Shown: positions 24,172 through 31,721 of the stretch, piece by piece
How the letters are laid out: each line of letters starts with the position of its first letter
Position numbering within the stretch: the first letter of the stretch is position 1
NCBI RefSeq assembly: GCF_023241715.1
Contig: NZ_JALQCW010000114.1
Coordinates: 1-41,599 of the forward strand
DNA length: 41,599 bases
Origin: Pseudomonas morbosilactucae
GTDB taxonomy: Bacteria > Pseudomonadota > Gammaproteobacteria > Pseudomonadales > Pseudomonadaceae
Direction of reading: 5' to 3'
Position numbers and translations under genes: made by a program
The notes under the pieces: model-generated
Seen by the model: only the letters and a program-made list of their open reading frames with translations
Databases searched by the model: none
What the model was told of the DNA's origin: nothing

Positions 24172-24630
24172 TCAGGGTTGAGCAAGGTAGGTCTCGATGT
24201 TGTTCATCTGCTCGTCCCAGCCACGGCTGTTCATGCGAAAGGCCTTGAGCCGCCGCTGTGCCGGGATGCCATCGAAGCCCGACTCGGTGACCCGCAGCAA
24301 GGTGCCGCCCTGCAGGTCTTCGAGCTCGAATTGCACCAGGGTGGTGGGTTCGGCCGAATAGTCGGTCCCCGGTTCCACCGCATAGGGGTGCCAGCTGAAC
24401 GCCAACACCTCCTCGGGCAGCCGTTGCTCGATCAACACATCCCAGACCAGGTGCTCGTAGCCGGGGTAGGTAATCGGCCCGCGGGTCCGCTGACCAGGCA
24501 CAAACGCCTGACCGGCCAAGGCCACGCCAAACCAGCTGCCGAAAGTTTCGGCATCCGCCAGCGCCGCCCAAACCTCGGCACGCGGGGCCTTGAGCAAGAT
24601 TTTTCGTTCAATGCGATCAGATGAGTTCAT
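24172..24630 (-). CDS. SRPBCC (AHSA1-type) domain protein
   Basis: 152 residues: RKILLKAPRAEVWAALADAETFGSWFGV, then VLAFSWHPY, TLVQFELEDLQGGTLLRVTESGFDGIP and a C-terminal helix SRGWDEQMNNIETYL. This is the START/Bet v1-like fold with a hydrophobic ligand cavity, of the type often written in pairs with ArsR regulators. No defined reaction is known for most of these; roles in stress response or small-molecule binding are usual guesses. It is the first gene of the arsR pair and begins with ATG at 24630, with GGAGGTAACCC just upstream. Confidence 0.9.
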   Translation of the reverse strand: MNSSDRIERKILLKAPRAEVWAALADAETFGSWFGVALAGQAFVPGQRTRGPITYPGYEHLVWDVLIEQRLPEEVLAFSWHPYAVEPGTDYSAEPTTLVQFELEDLQGGTLLRVTESGFDGIPAQRRLKAFRMNSRGWDEQMNNIETYLAQP

Positions 24631-24815
24631 GGGTTACCTCCAGTGCTGAACACTAGTTGGCCCTGGCTCAAACGCAACCAATGAGTTGCATGACTCCGAC
24701 CGTTGGGCATCAAGCGGAGTGCCACAGCATGGCTCGACGGTCGCCTGCGCACGGTCCATTCCCCCTCGGGAAAATGCTACTGTCGCAAGCCCCAGCCTGA
24801 CCCCAAGGACGATTC

Positions 24816-25736
24816 ATGCTTCTGCGCCTCTCTGACCGTTACCGTGGCAGCCTGCTTGGCCTGGCCTGCGGCGACGCCGTCGGCACCACGGTGGAGTTCA
24901 AACCCCGCGGTTCTTTTGCCCCCGTCACGGACATGCTTGGCGGCGGGCCATTCAACCTCAAGGCCGGGCAGTGGACCGACGACACCTCCATGGCCCTGTG
25001 CCTGGCGGAAAGCCTGATCAACAAAGGCGCCTTCAACCCGGCGGACCAGATGGGCCGCTACCTCAACTGGTGGCAATGGGGCTACCTGAGCGCCACCGGC
25101 GAGTGCTTCGACATCGGCATCACCGTGCGCGAGGCCCTGGCCGAGTTCCAGGCCACGGGTAACGCCTATTCCGGTTCGAGCAACCCCTACACCGCCGGCA
25201 ACGGCTCGCTGATGCGCCTGGCGCCGGTGGTGCTGTTCGCTTTCCCCGATGCCCAGCGTATTGCCCAATTGGCCGCCGACAGCTCGCGCACCACCCACGC
25301 CGCGCCGGAAGCCATCGAGTGCTGCCAACTGTTCGCCGCGCTGATCGCCAAGGCCTTGCACGGGGCCACCAAGGCCGAGCTGCAACGGCTGACGGACCTG
25401 AGCTTCAGCGAACCCAAGGTGGCGGCCATTGCCCAGGGCCAGTACCTGGAAAAACCCCGCGAAGCGATTGTCGGCAGCGGTTACTGCGTCGCCTCCCTGG
25501 AAGCCGCATTGTGGTGTTTCCAGCACAGCGACAGCTTCGCCGACGCGGTGCTGCAAGCCACAAACCTGGGGGATGACGCCGACACCACGGCGGCGATCGT
25601 CGGCCAACTGGCGGGCGCCTATTACGGGGTCCAGGGCATTCCCGAGGCGTGGCTGGCCAAACTGCACATGGCCGATGAGATCCAGGCCAGCGCCGATGCC
25701 TTGCTGGTACTGGCCAACACGGAGTCGCACCCATGA
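24816..25736 (+). CDS. ADP-ribosylglycohydrolase family protein
   Basis: 306 residues with an AAGGA site before the ATG. Family motifs are RYRGSLLGLACGDAVGTTVEF at the start, GQWTDDTSMAL (metal-binding Thr-Asp-Asp), and NLGDDADTTAAIVGQLAGAYYG near the C-terminus, the second metal site. Members use two Mg ions to remove ADP-ribose from proteins (DraG, ARH) or act on related compounds. No ADP-ribosyltransferase gene is nearby. Its stop overlaps the start of the GFA gene (ATGA), which implies coupled translation. Confidence 0.93.
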   Translation: MLLRLSDRYRGSLLGLACGDAVGTTVEFKPRGSFAPVTDMLGGGPFNLKAGQWTDDTSMALCLAESLINKGAFNPADQMGRYLNWWQWGYLSATGECFDIGITVREALAEFQATGNAYSGSSNPYTAGNGSLMRLAPVVLFAFPDAQRIAQLAADSSRTTHAAPEAIECCQLFAALIAKALHGATKAELQRLTDLSFSEPKVAAIAQGQYLEKPREAIVGSGYCVASLEAALWCFQHSDSFADAVLQATNLGDDADTTAAIVGQLAGAYYGVQGIPEAWLAKLHMADEIQASADALLVLANTESHP

Positions 25737-26143
25737 AGCCCCTACAAGGCAGTTGCCTGTGCCAGGCCGTACGCTACGAAGTCGATGGCCTGGACATGCC
25801 CATCGGCCATTGCCATTGCCGCACCTGTCGCAAGGCCCACGCCGCGGCCTTCGCTTCCACCGCCGGGGTGATGCGCGAGCATTTTCGCTGGCTCAGTGGG
25901 GAAGAAAAGCTCTCGTCCTTCGAGTCATCGCCGGGCAAGCTGCGGCACTTCTGTTCGGTGTGTGGCTCCCATCTGCTGGCCGAGCGGCCGGGGCAGCCCC
26001 ATGTGATCCTGCGGGTGGCGACCCTGGATGATGATCCGGGCAGCGTTCCCCACGTGCAGATCTGGACCTCCCACGCGGTGCCCTGGCTGGCCCATGAAGA
26101 CGTGGAAATGTGGCCCGAATGGCAGCCACCCGCCACCGGCTAA
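25733..26143 (+). CDS. GFA-family zinc protein (Mss4-like fold)
   Basis: 136 residues. Zinc-binding cysteines appear as GSCLCQAVRYEV, GHCHCRTCRKAHAAAF and FCSVCGSHL, the pattern of the glutathione-dependent formaldehyde-activating (Gfa) family. The proposed role in joining formaldehyde to glutathione holds only for a few members, so function is open. It overlaps the ADP-ribosylglycohydrolase gene by 4 bp and is surely in one operon with it. Confidence 0.92.
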   Translation: MKPLQGSCLCQAVRYEVDGLDMPIGHCHCRTCRKAHAAAFASTAGVMREHFRWLSGEEKLSSFESSPGKLRHFCSVCGSHLLAERPGQPHVILRVATLDDDPGSVPHVQIWTSHAVPWLAHEDVEMWPEWQPPATG

Positions 26144-26188
26144 TCTTCCACACCTTTCCAACCGCCCCCTTTCACAGAGAGATTGCTC

Positions 26189-26590
26189 ATGCGCCCTACC
26201 CTGTTTCTCGCCCTGATTCCGCTGTTGCTGGCCCCGCTGGCCCAGGCCGACAACTGTGACAACGCGGTCACCCAAGGCGATATGAATCAGTGCGCCGCCC
26301 AGCAGTACAAAGCCGCCGACAAAGAACTCAATGCCCGTTACCAGCAGATCAACCAGCGCCTGAAAGAACAGCCCGAGATCAAGAAGCAACTGGTCGGCGC
26401 CCAGCGTGCCTGGGTTGCGTTTCGCGATGCCGAGTGCGGTTTCTCTGCATCAGGGGTGGAAGGCGGCAGCGTGTACCCGCTGGTGTACAGCAACTGCACC
26501 ACGGCACTGACCAAGGTACGGGTGGAACAACTCAAGACCTACCTGAAGTGCCAGGAAGGCGACCTGAGCTGCCCGGTACCCGGACTGTAG
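26189..26590 (+). CDS. LprI-like secreted protein (DUF1311 type)
   Basis: 133 residues from ATG 26189, with AGAGAG upstream; an in-frame TTG at 26183 is less likely. A signal peptide of about 20 residues ends at LAQA, followed by a small Cys-rich helical domain: DNCDNAVTQGDMNQCAAQQYKAADKELNARY, QLVGAQRAWVAFRDAEC, TALTKVRVEQLKTYL. This fits the lysozyme-inhibitor LprI/DUF1311 family, found in the periplasm. Lysozyme inhibition is established for only some members. Confidence 0.88.
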   Translation: MRPTLFLALIPLLLAPLAQADNCDNAVTQGDMNQCAAQQYKAADKELNARYQQINQRLKEQPEIKKQLVGAQRAWVAFRDAECGFSASGVEGGSVYPLVYSNCTTALTKVRVEQLKTYLKCQEGDLSCPVPGL

Positions 26591-26660
26591 AAGCAGGCTT
26601 GCCCGCGAAGGCGTCGGCAGGGACTTTGCCGGCCAGCCGGCGCACACGACAGGAGCCGGT
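26590..26660. repeat. Degenerate REP-like sequence
   Basis: The text GAAGCAGGCTTGCCCGCGAAGG, then GGCCAGCCGGCGC and AGGAGCCGG, resembles a worn Pseudomonas REP pair in the gap between the lprI-like gene and qhpB, which converge here. Confidence 0.3.
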
Positions 26661-26674
26661 GGCGGCAGACGAAG

Positions 26675-27808
26675 TCAGCGCACGAAGATCTGCGCCGTGG
26701 TGATGGCCATGTCGCCGCCCGGCAGCTTGACGCTGCCAACCTGCTTCAGGCTCTCGGCGTCGAAGATCGCCACGTCATTGAAGGTCCCGGCCAGGTAGAT
26801 CTTGCTGCCGTCCTTGTTGAACGAAATGCAGTAGTAGGAGTGATCCAGGGTCGCTGACTGCAGCAGCTTTTTCTGCTTGATGTCGTACTTGGCCAGGCGA
26901 TTGAGCACGCCGAACATCAGGTTCGGGTCCTTGGGCGAACGCATGCCACTGAAGTAGATCTCGGTCAACGGGCCGAAGTCCGTGGTTTCGGTCTTGCCGG
27001 TCTTCAGGTCGACGCTGAACAGCCCGTACAGGTAATCGGCGGTGGCCGGGTCCTGCTTTTTGTCCTTGAACTTGGCGGTGGTGTAGAGCAGCGAAAAATC
27101 GTGGCGATAGGTCTGCTGGTTCCACACGTAGAGCACGTCCGGGGCGCTGTAGTTGGGGCGTTTCCAGTGGCGGCTGGGGATCAGCACGTCGAACTTGCCG
27201 GTCTGCACATTCACTTTGTAAATGTCGGCACCGGCCACATACAGGGTGCCGTCGTCGCCGCTCTGCATGATGGTCAGCTGGCGCGGCGCCGGGAAGCTGC
27301 GCACCGGCTTGGCGTTCATCCCGGCGTCGGTGGCGTAGACGTCCAGGCGCGGCTGTTTCACCTCATAACGGTCGTTGAGCATCTGGGTCGGGTTGGCCAC
27401 GGTGTACAACTCCTTGCCGTCGTGGCTGACGGTGAAGGCAAACATCGAGCGCGCCTTCTCCCCGGGCTGCTGGGTGATGCTGGCGTGGAACACCTGCTTG
27501 CAGCTGTCCAGCTCGACGCCGTAGACATCCGCGTAGTGGTTATTGAGCACGTAGGCGATTTTGCGGTCCGGCGACAATTGCACGCTGCCGGGGCCGAAGG
27601 CGTCGGGCATCTTGCAGGTCTTGTAGAGGCTGTCGTTGGCCAGGTCGATCAGGTGCAGGTTGTTCGGGTAGTTGGTGGTCACCATGTATTCATGGCCGGG
27701 GTTCAAAGCCCGGTTTTCAGGGGCCGGCACTTCATCGGCCAGAACGCTGAGTGAACAGGCACCCAGGATGGCGGAAGCGGCCAGGCCGCAAGCAGTAATG
27801 GATCGCAT
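26675..27808 (-). CDS. qhpB: Quinohemoprotein amine dehydrogenase, beta subunit
   Basis: 377 residues; AAGGA precedes the ATG. The beta subunit of this periplasmic enzyme is a seven-bladed propeller that helps to enclose the quinone-bearing gamma subunit. Visible repeats fit: ALNPGHEYMVTTNYPNNLHLIDL, GSVQLSPDRKIAYVLNNHYADVYGV, HSYYCISFNKDGSKIYLAGTFNDVAIFD. An N-terminal signal peptide ends near SVLA-DE; an LGAC segment could also act as a lipobox. It is the last gene of qhpADCB. The enzyme deaminates primary amines and passes electrons to a periplasmic acceptor. Confidence 0.92.
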   Translation of the reverse strand: MRSITACGLAASAILGACSLSVLADEVPAPENRALNPGHEYMVTTNYPNNLHLIDLANDSLYKTCKMPDAFGPGSVQLSPDRKIAYVLNNHYADVYGVELDSCKQVFHASITQQPGEKARSMFAFTVSHDGKELYTVANPTQMLNDRYEVKQPRLDVYATDAGMNAKPVRSFPAPRQLTIMQSGDDGTLYVAGADIYKVNVQTGKFDVLIPSRHWKRPNYSAPDVLYVWNQQTYRHDFSLLYTTAKFKDKKQDPATADYLYGLFSVDLKTGKTETTDFGPLTEIYFSGMRSPKDPNLMFGVLNRLAKYDIKQKKLLQSATLDHSYYCISFNKDGSKIYLAGTFNDVAIFDAESLKQVGSVKLPGGDMAITTAQIFVR

Positions 27809-27848
27809 GCTGGAATCCTTCTTCTGTTCCGTTGCTGTCTACGGGCGG

Positions 27849-28172
27849 TTACTTGTCTTTGGGGAACACGGTGCCGAGGTTGCGCCAGCTCTCGTTGGAC
27901 GCCTGGGCGTCCTTGTTCCAGTCCGGGTAGGTACTCATCATGTCCGGCACCTGGGCCGGCCACCAGCAAGGGTCGGAGCAGCCGTAGAGGTCCGCTTCCA
28001 TCGGCTGGCACAGCGACGACACACCGCCAAAGGCGTCGATTTCCCAGCCTGGGTCGGTGGTCGAGGCGCAACCGGCCACGGAGTTCATCGCCACCACTTC
28101 TTCGATACGGTTGTCGGCGGCGGCCTGTTCCAGTTTCTGGGCTTTGTTGTTGATCGGCTTGAGATGCTTCAT
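27849..28172 (-). CDS. qhpC: Quinohemoprotein amine dehydrogenase, gamma subunit (CTQ peptide)
   Basis: 107 residues. The first 28 (MKHLKPINNKAQKLEQAAAD through EEVVA) are the leader cut off after maturation, leaving 79 residues, as for the P. putida subunit. Numbered from residue 29, all cross-link partners are in place: Cys7-Glu16, Cys27-Asp33 and Cys41-Asp49 (thioethers made by QhpD) and Cys37-Trp43 (the tryptophylquinone cofactor CTQ). It has no Sec signal; a dedicated ABC exporter is known to carry it out. It starts one base after the qhpD stop (TGACATG), so translation is coupled. Confidence 0.95.
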   Translation of the reverse strand: MKHLKPINNKAQKLEQAAADNRIEEVVAMNSVAGCASTTDPGWEIDAFGGVSSLCQPMEADLYGCSDPCWWPAQVPDMMSTYPDWNKDAQASNESWRNLGTVFPKDK

Positions 28173-28173
28173 G

Positions 28174-29604
28174 TCAGTGGGCCTTGCGCGGAGTGATGTA
28201 ACTGCTGATGAACGCAGGGTTGTGGGCCATGATCCGGCTGTAGACATCGATGCCGAAATCCACCCAGTCACGCATCAGCTCGCAATAGTGATAGGTCGGG
28301 TGCGCCGGGTCGCCGTAGCGCGCATAGCTCTCGTGGTAGCAGCCGCCGGAGCACAGATTGCGGATGCGGCAGCTCTCGCAGCCGGTGTTGCTGCGGTCCA
28401 GGCGCTGGGACAGGAAGTCGTTGAGCTCCACCTGCTTCACCCCGCTGTGGACATTGCCGAAGGTCGGCAGGGACGAGCCGGTGAAACGGTGGCAGAGGTT
28501 CAACTCGCCCTTGTGATCCACCGCCAGCATCTTCAACCCGGCGCCGCACGGCAGGGCCTTCTTGTGCCCCTCGTGAATGTCGGTAATCAGTTGGTGCAGG
28601 TTGGAGAAGCCGATATTGCGATGCTCCAGGGCCGCCTCCAAGTAGCGCCCGCCCAGGCGTTTCATGCTGGCGAAGACTTCGATCAATTCCTCGCCGGAGA
28701 GGTTGAAGCTACTGATATCGCCGGAGGTCACCGGGGCGAAGCCGACCTCGGCGAACCCCAGTTCGTTGAACAGGTGATCCCAGATGGTTTCGACGTCGGT
28801 GACGCCGGTGGTCAGGGTGACCCGCGCGCCCACCGGCCGGCTGTTGTAGCGCGACAGCAGCATCTCGGCCTTGCGCCGTACCACGTCGTAGGTGCCCTGC
28901 CCGCCCACGGTGATGCGGTTGCGGTCGTGCACGGTCTTGGGCCCGTCGATGCTCACCGACAAACCAAAACGGTGGGCGTTGAGGTAGTCCACGGTTTCTT
29001 CGGTGAGCAAGGTGGCGTTGGTGGTCATGACGAACTCGACAAACTTGCCGGCCTCGCGAAAACGCTTCTCGCAGTAGTCGACCATGTACTCGATCAGCTT
29101 GCGGTTGCTCAGGGGCTCGCCGCCAAAAAACACCACGGTGAAGCGTTCTTCGTCCGGGGATTCCTTGAGCAGCATTTCCACCGAGGCGATGGCGGTCTCG
29201 ACCTCCATCTTCTTGCCGGCCGAGGGCTTGTCCAGGTCCTCCTTGTAGCAGTAGGTGCAACTCAGGTTGCAGCCGGTGTTGACGTTGAGCACCACGGTAT
29301 TGATCGCCGTGCGCTCGACCCGGCGCACGGCGATGTCCGGGGTCAGGGGCGAGCCATCGCTGACCAGCTCCAGGGCCATCAGCTCGTGCAGGGTTTCGGT
29401 GACTTGCGCACCGTCGTAGCGGGCCGCCAGACGCTGGACCAGATCGTCCGAGGAACAGCCTGCGCCACGCAGCGTGTCGATGATGCTTCCGGTCAGTTCA
29501 TCGCTGGCGAACAGCGAACTGCTGGGGATATGGAACAGCATGCGGTCGGCGTCCACCTGCACTTCATGCAGGTTACGCTCCACCAGGTTCAAAATTGCGC
29601 CCAT
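28174..29604 (-). CDS. qhpD: Radical SAM/SPASM enzyme forming thioether bridges in QhpC
   Basis: 476 residues from ATG 29604, five bases after a perfect AGGAGG; a GTG three bases earlier is too close to that site. The radical SAM cluster motif is GCNLSCTYCYKED (CxxxCxxC), followed by FFGGEPL and VSIDGP. The C-terminal SPASM domain holds two more Fe-S clusters (CGAGLKMLAVDHKGELNLCHR, GCESCRIRNLCSGGCYHE). QhpD ties Cys to Asp/Glu side chains in the gamma subunit. It sits between qhpA and qhpC, as in other Pseudomonas. Confidence 0.95.
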   Translation of the reverse strand: MGAILNLVERNLHEVQVDADRMLFHIPSSSLFASDELTGSIIDTLRGAGCSSDDLVQRLAARYDGAQVTETLHELMALELVSDGSPLTPDIAVRRVERTAINTVVLNVNTGCNLSCTYCYKEDLDKPSAGKKMEVETAIASVEMLLKESPDEERFTVVFFGGEPLSNRKLIEYMVDYCEKRFREAGKFVEFVMTTNATLLTEETVDYLNAHRFGLSVSIDGPKTVHDRNRITVGGQGTYDVVRRKAEMLLSRYNSRPVGARVTLTTGVTDVETIWDHLFNELGFAEVGFAPVTSGDISSFNLSGEELIEVFASMKRLGGRYLEAALEHRNIGFSNLHQLITDIHEGHKKALPCGAGLKMLAVDHKGELNLCHRFTGSSLPTFGNVHSGVKQVELNDFLSQRLDRSNTGCESCRIRNLCSGGCYHESYARYGDPAHPTYHYCELMRDWVDFGIDVYSRIMAHNPAFISSYITPRKAH

Positions 29605-29684
29605 CACAACCTCCTGTGCAGCCCCCTTTTCGGGGGCCTGCGGTCATTCCTGAAAGTCTCTGTCGTGCTCTGTTCAACAGCGCC

Positions 29685-31268
29685 TCAGGGAATGGGTGGA
29701 TTGTTCCAGCGTTGCACGGTGACGATCAGGTGACCCTCACCGGTCAGCGCCTTGCCGCCGTCCTCCACGGCCGCGATGACCTTGAGGTTGCCGGCATTAT
29801 TGGTGGACATCTTGCGTTGCGGGTTGGGCCCGGCGTCGCCTGGGGTGAACACCCCAGCATCGGCCTGCATGGTGCCGGCGAACTTGACGTCTTCGTCGTC
29901 CTTGGCGCGCTCGTCGAAGGCCTCGACCTTCCACTGCGCCGGGACCACGCCGATGCGATAAGCCTTGCCATCGGCGCCCTTGCCCCAGGCTTCGGCGTCA
30001 AAGCGCCCCTGGACCTTGGGCGTCGAACCGCCGCCTTCGCCAATCCGTGCCACGGAGAACGCCGGCACCACCTTGACCTCGGCAATGCGGTTGTACACCG
30101 CCAGGCTCGCGCCCTTGAGCGTGCCGACGCTGACCTCACGCACACCCGGCTTGGCATCGGCCGCCGCTTTGAGACGGACCCGAATACGCTCGGGGCTCTG
30201 CTCCAGCACCTGGAGCACGTGCACGCCTTTGCCGAAGCTCGGCGTACCCGCAAGGCCGGTGCCCACCAGGGTCACTTCGCTTTCGCCACCGGTTTTCAAG
30301 TAGCCCGGCTGCACCGCCAGCAGACGTTGGCTGCCGTGCCTGGCTGCGACAAAGTCCAGGCCGCGCTCATCATGCTCGGCTTCGAACATGCGCCCTTGCA
30401 GTTCGTCGCCCTTGGCCGCCAGCACCTGGCGCATGACCACACCATCCACCGTGACATTGCCGCGCCATTCGTAGCCGCTGTAGAGGATCGCACTGCCCTC
30501 GCCATTGAACGGGCTGCCGTCGGCGTACTGGCCCTTGACCGTGACCTTGAACTGGTCAGCGCCGGCGCTTGCCACGCTCATCACCCCAGACAACTCGCCC
30601 TTGCCCGGCAGGTGCCCGCTGAAGCTCCAGTCACCCGCCATCGCCTCGGCCTGGGGACGGGCCTGCTGCCAGGCTTTCCAGGCCGGATTGTCGAGGGGAT
30701 AACGCTTGGCCAGCAACGGCACCATGTCCTTGCGGGCCAGGTCGAACCAGTCCCGATCCCGGGACAGGGCCTGGTACTCCAGGGACGGCCATTGCCCCAG
30801 GTGGAAGTTCACCAGGCGTTCCCATTCCTCGGCCGGGCGACGTTGCAGGGCAACCCGCGCCCCAGAGTGGCAGCGGCCGCACATCTGGCTGGTCTGTTCG
30901 TCGAAGTGCTCGACCGTATTGAGCCGGCGCTCCAGGGCGTAACGCACGCCCTCGGTCTCGCTGGGGGCCAGGCCCTGGGTGTCGGCCAGGTACTTGACCA
31001 GGGTGCGGCGGTCGTCATCGCTGATCTGCAAGCCGTGCATGGTCTGCATCCGCGCAATGCTCATCAGCCAGCCTTCCGGGGTCTTGCGCTGATGGCTGAT
31101 ACGGCTCAGGGCGTCGCCGGCTTCAGGGGTGTGACAACCCTGGCAGGTTTGCTTGAGGAGGGTCTGGGCGTCGCGCGCATCGGCGAAACTGGGCGGGGCA
31201 TGCAAGGTGGCACAGGCGGTCATGGCCAGCAGGCTGCCGGTCAGCCTCAAGCGGAGTTTTCTCTTCAT
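29685..31268 (-). CDS. qhpA: Quinohemoprotein amine dehydrogenase, alpha subunit (diheme cytochrome c)
   Basis: 527 residues; a signal peptide ends near SFADA. Two c-type heme sites, CQGCH (about residues 42-46) and CGRCH (about 130-134), form the cytochrome domain that passes electrons from CTQ to an external acceptor. The rest is beta-rich, ending in VTVQRWNNPPIP. GGGAGG lies before the ATG. It is the first gene of qhpADCB; the operon lets cells grow on amines such as 2-phenylethylamine (called peaABCD in P. putida). Heme attachment needs the Ccm system encoded elsewhere. Confidence 0.94.
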   Translation of the reverse strand: MKRKLRLRLTGSLLAMTACATLHAPPSFADARDAQTLLKQTCQGCHTPEAGDALSRISHQRKTPEGWLMSIARMQTMHGLQISDDDRRTLVKYLADTQGLAPSETEGVRYALERRLNTVEHFDEQTSQMCGRCHSGARVALQRRPAEEWERLVNFHLGQWPSLEYQALSRDRDWFDLARKDMVPLLAKRYPLDNPAWKAWQQARPQAEAMAGDWSFSGHLPGKGELSGVMSVASAGADQFKVTVKGQYADGSPFNGEGSAILYSGYEWRGNVTVDGVVMRQVLAAKGDELQGRMFEAEHDERGLDFVAARHGSQRLLAVQPGYLKTGGESEVTLVGTGLAGTPSFGKGVHVLQVLEQSPERIRVRLKAAADAKPGVREVSVGTLKGASLAVYNRIAEVKVVPAFSVARIGEGGGSTPKVQGRFDAEAWGKGADGKAYRIGVVPAQWKVEAFDERAKDDEDVKFAGTMQADAGVFTPGDAGPNPQRKMSTNNAGNLKVIAAVEDGGKALTGEGHLIVTVQRWNNPPIP

Positions 31269-31380
31269 CTAGGTCGAACCTCCCACGGTACTTTCTTATT
31301 TTTAGTCGGTCGTTTTTATGGTTTCTGCCACGCCCGGCGAGGCCGGTCATGGAGGCAAGAGAAACGTCTGGCTTGAGCAA

Positions 31381-31396
31381 TACACGGAGCGTGCCA
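31381..31396 (-). promoter_or_regulatory. Imperfect sigma-54-like promoter for qhpADCB
   Basis: On the minus strand TGGCACG, four bases, then GTGTA. The -24 part is perfect; the -12 part has GTGTA against TTGCA and lacks the key GC. About 110 bp upstream of qhpA. The palindrome near 31498 lies about 105 bp further upstream, the usual enhancer position. Suggestive only. Confidence 0.3.
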
Positions 31397-31487
31397 GCTT
31401 ATAAAAATCAACCTAATCAATAACTTGAAAATACAATCCGGCCAATAGGCGCCCACCAAGGGCTGAATGCCGTTCAATTTCGCGACA

Positions 31488-31508
31488 CACGTCTCAGTGT
31501 GAGACGTG
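31488..31508. promoter_or_regulatory. Perfect 21-bp palindrome, likely activator site
   Basis: CACGTCTCA, spacer GTG, TGAGACGTG: 9-bp arms with no mismatch. It lies in the 453-bp gap between the divergent qhpA and lipoprotein genes, about 220 bp from the qhpA start and 214 bp from the lipoprotein start. The GTCTCA/TGAGAC arms look like a dimeric activator site. Apart from this palindrome and an A/T-rich stretch at 31398-31435, I see nothing else in the gap. Confidence 0.6.
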
Positions 31509-31721
31509 GGCCGACCAAGGCGACGCGCCCGCCGCCGTGTTTGCAGTAAAGCCGTCGCCGGGCCGACTAGGGGCTTTATTGCGAAATACACCCGCCCAGC
31601 GTGATTTCAGGATGATGGCACTTGCATTTTCGGCCCAGCCTTGGACAATCGGCGCGCCTTACGCGCCGGTGCCACAAGCGCCGAGTGCCCAGAATCGTCA
31701 ATGCTCAAGGAACCTCTGTTC

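Noticed and set aside
29595..31376. Open frame of 593 codons on the plus strand
   Set aside because: Antisense to qhpA, which has both heme motifs and a signal peptide.
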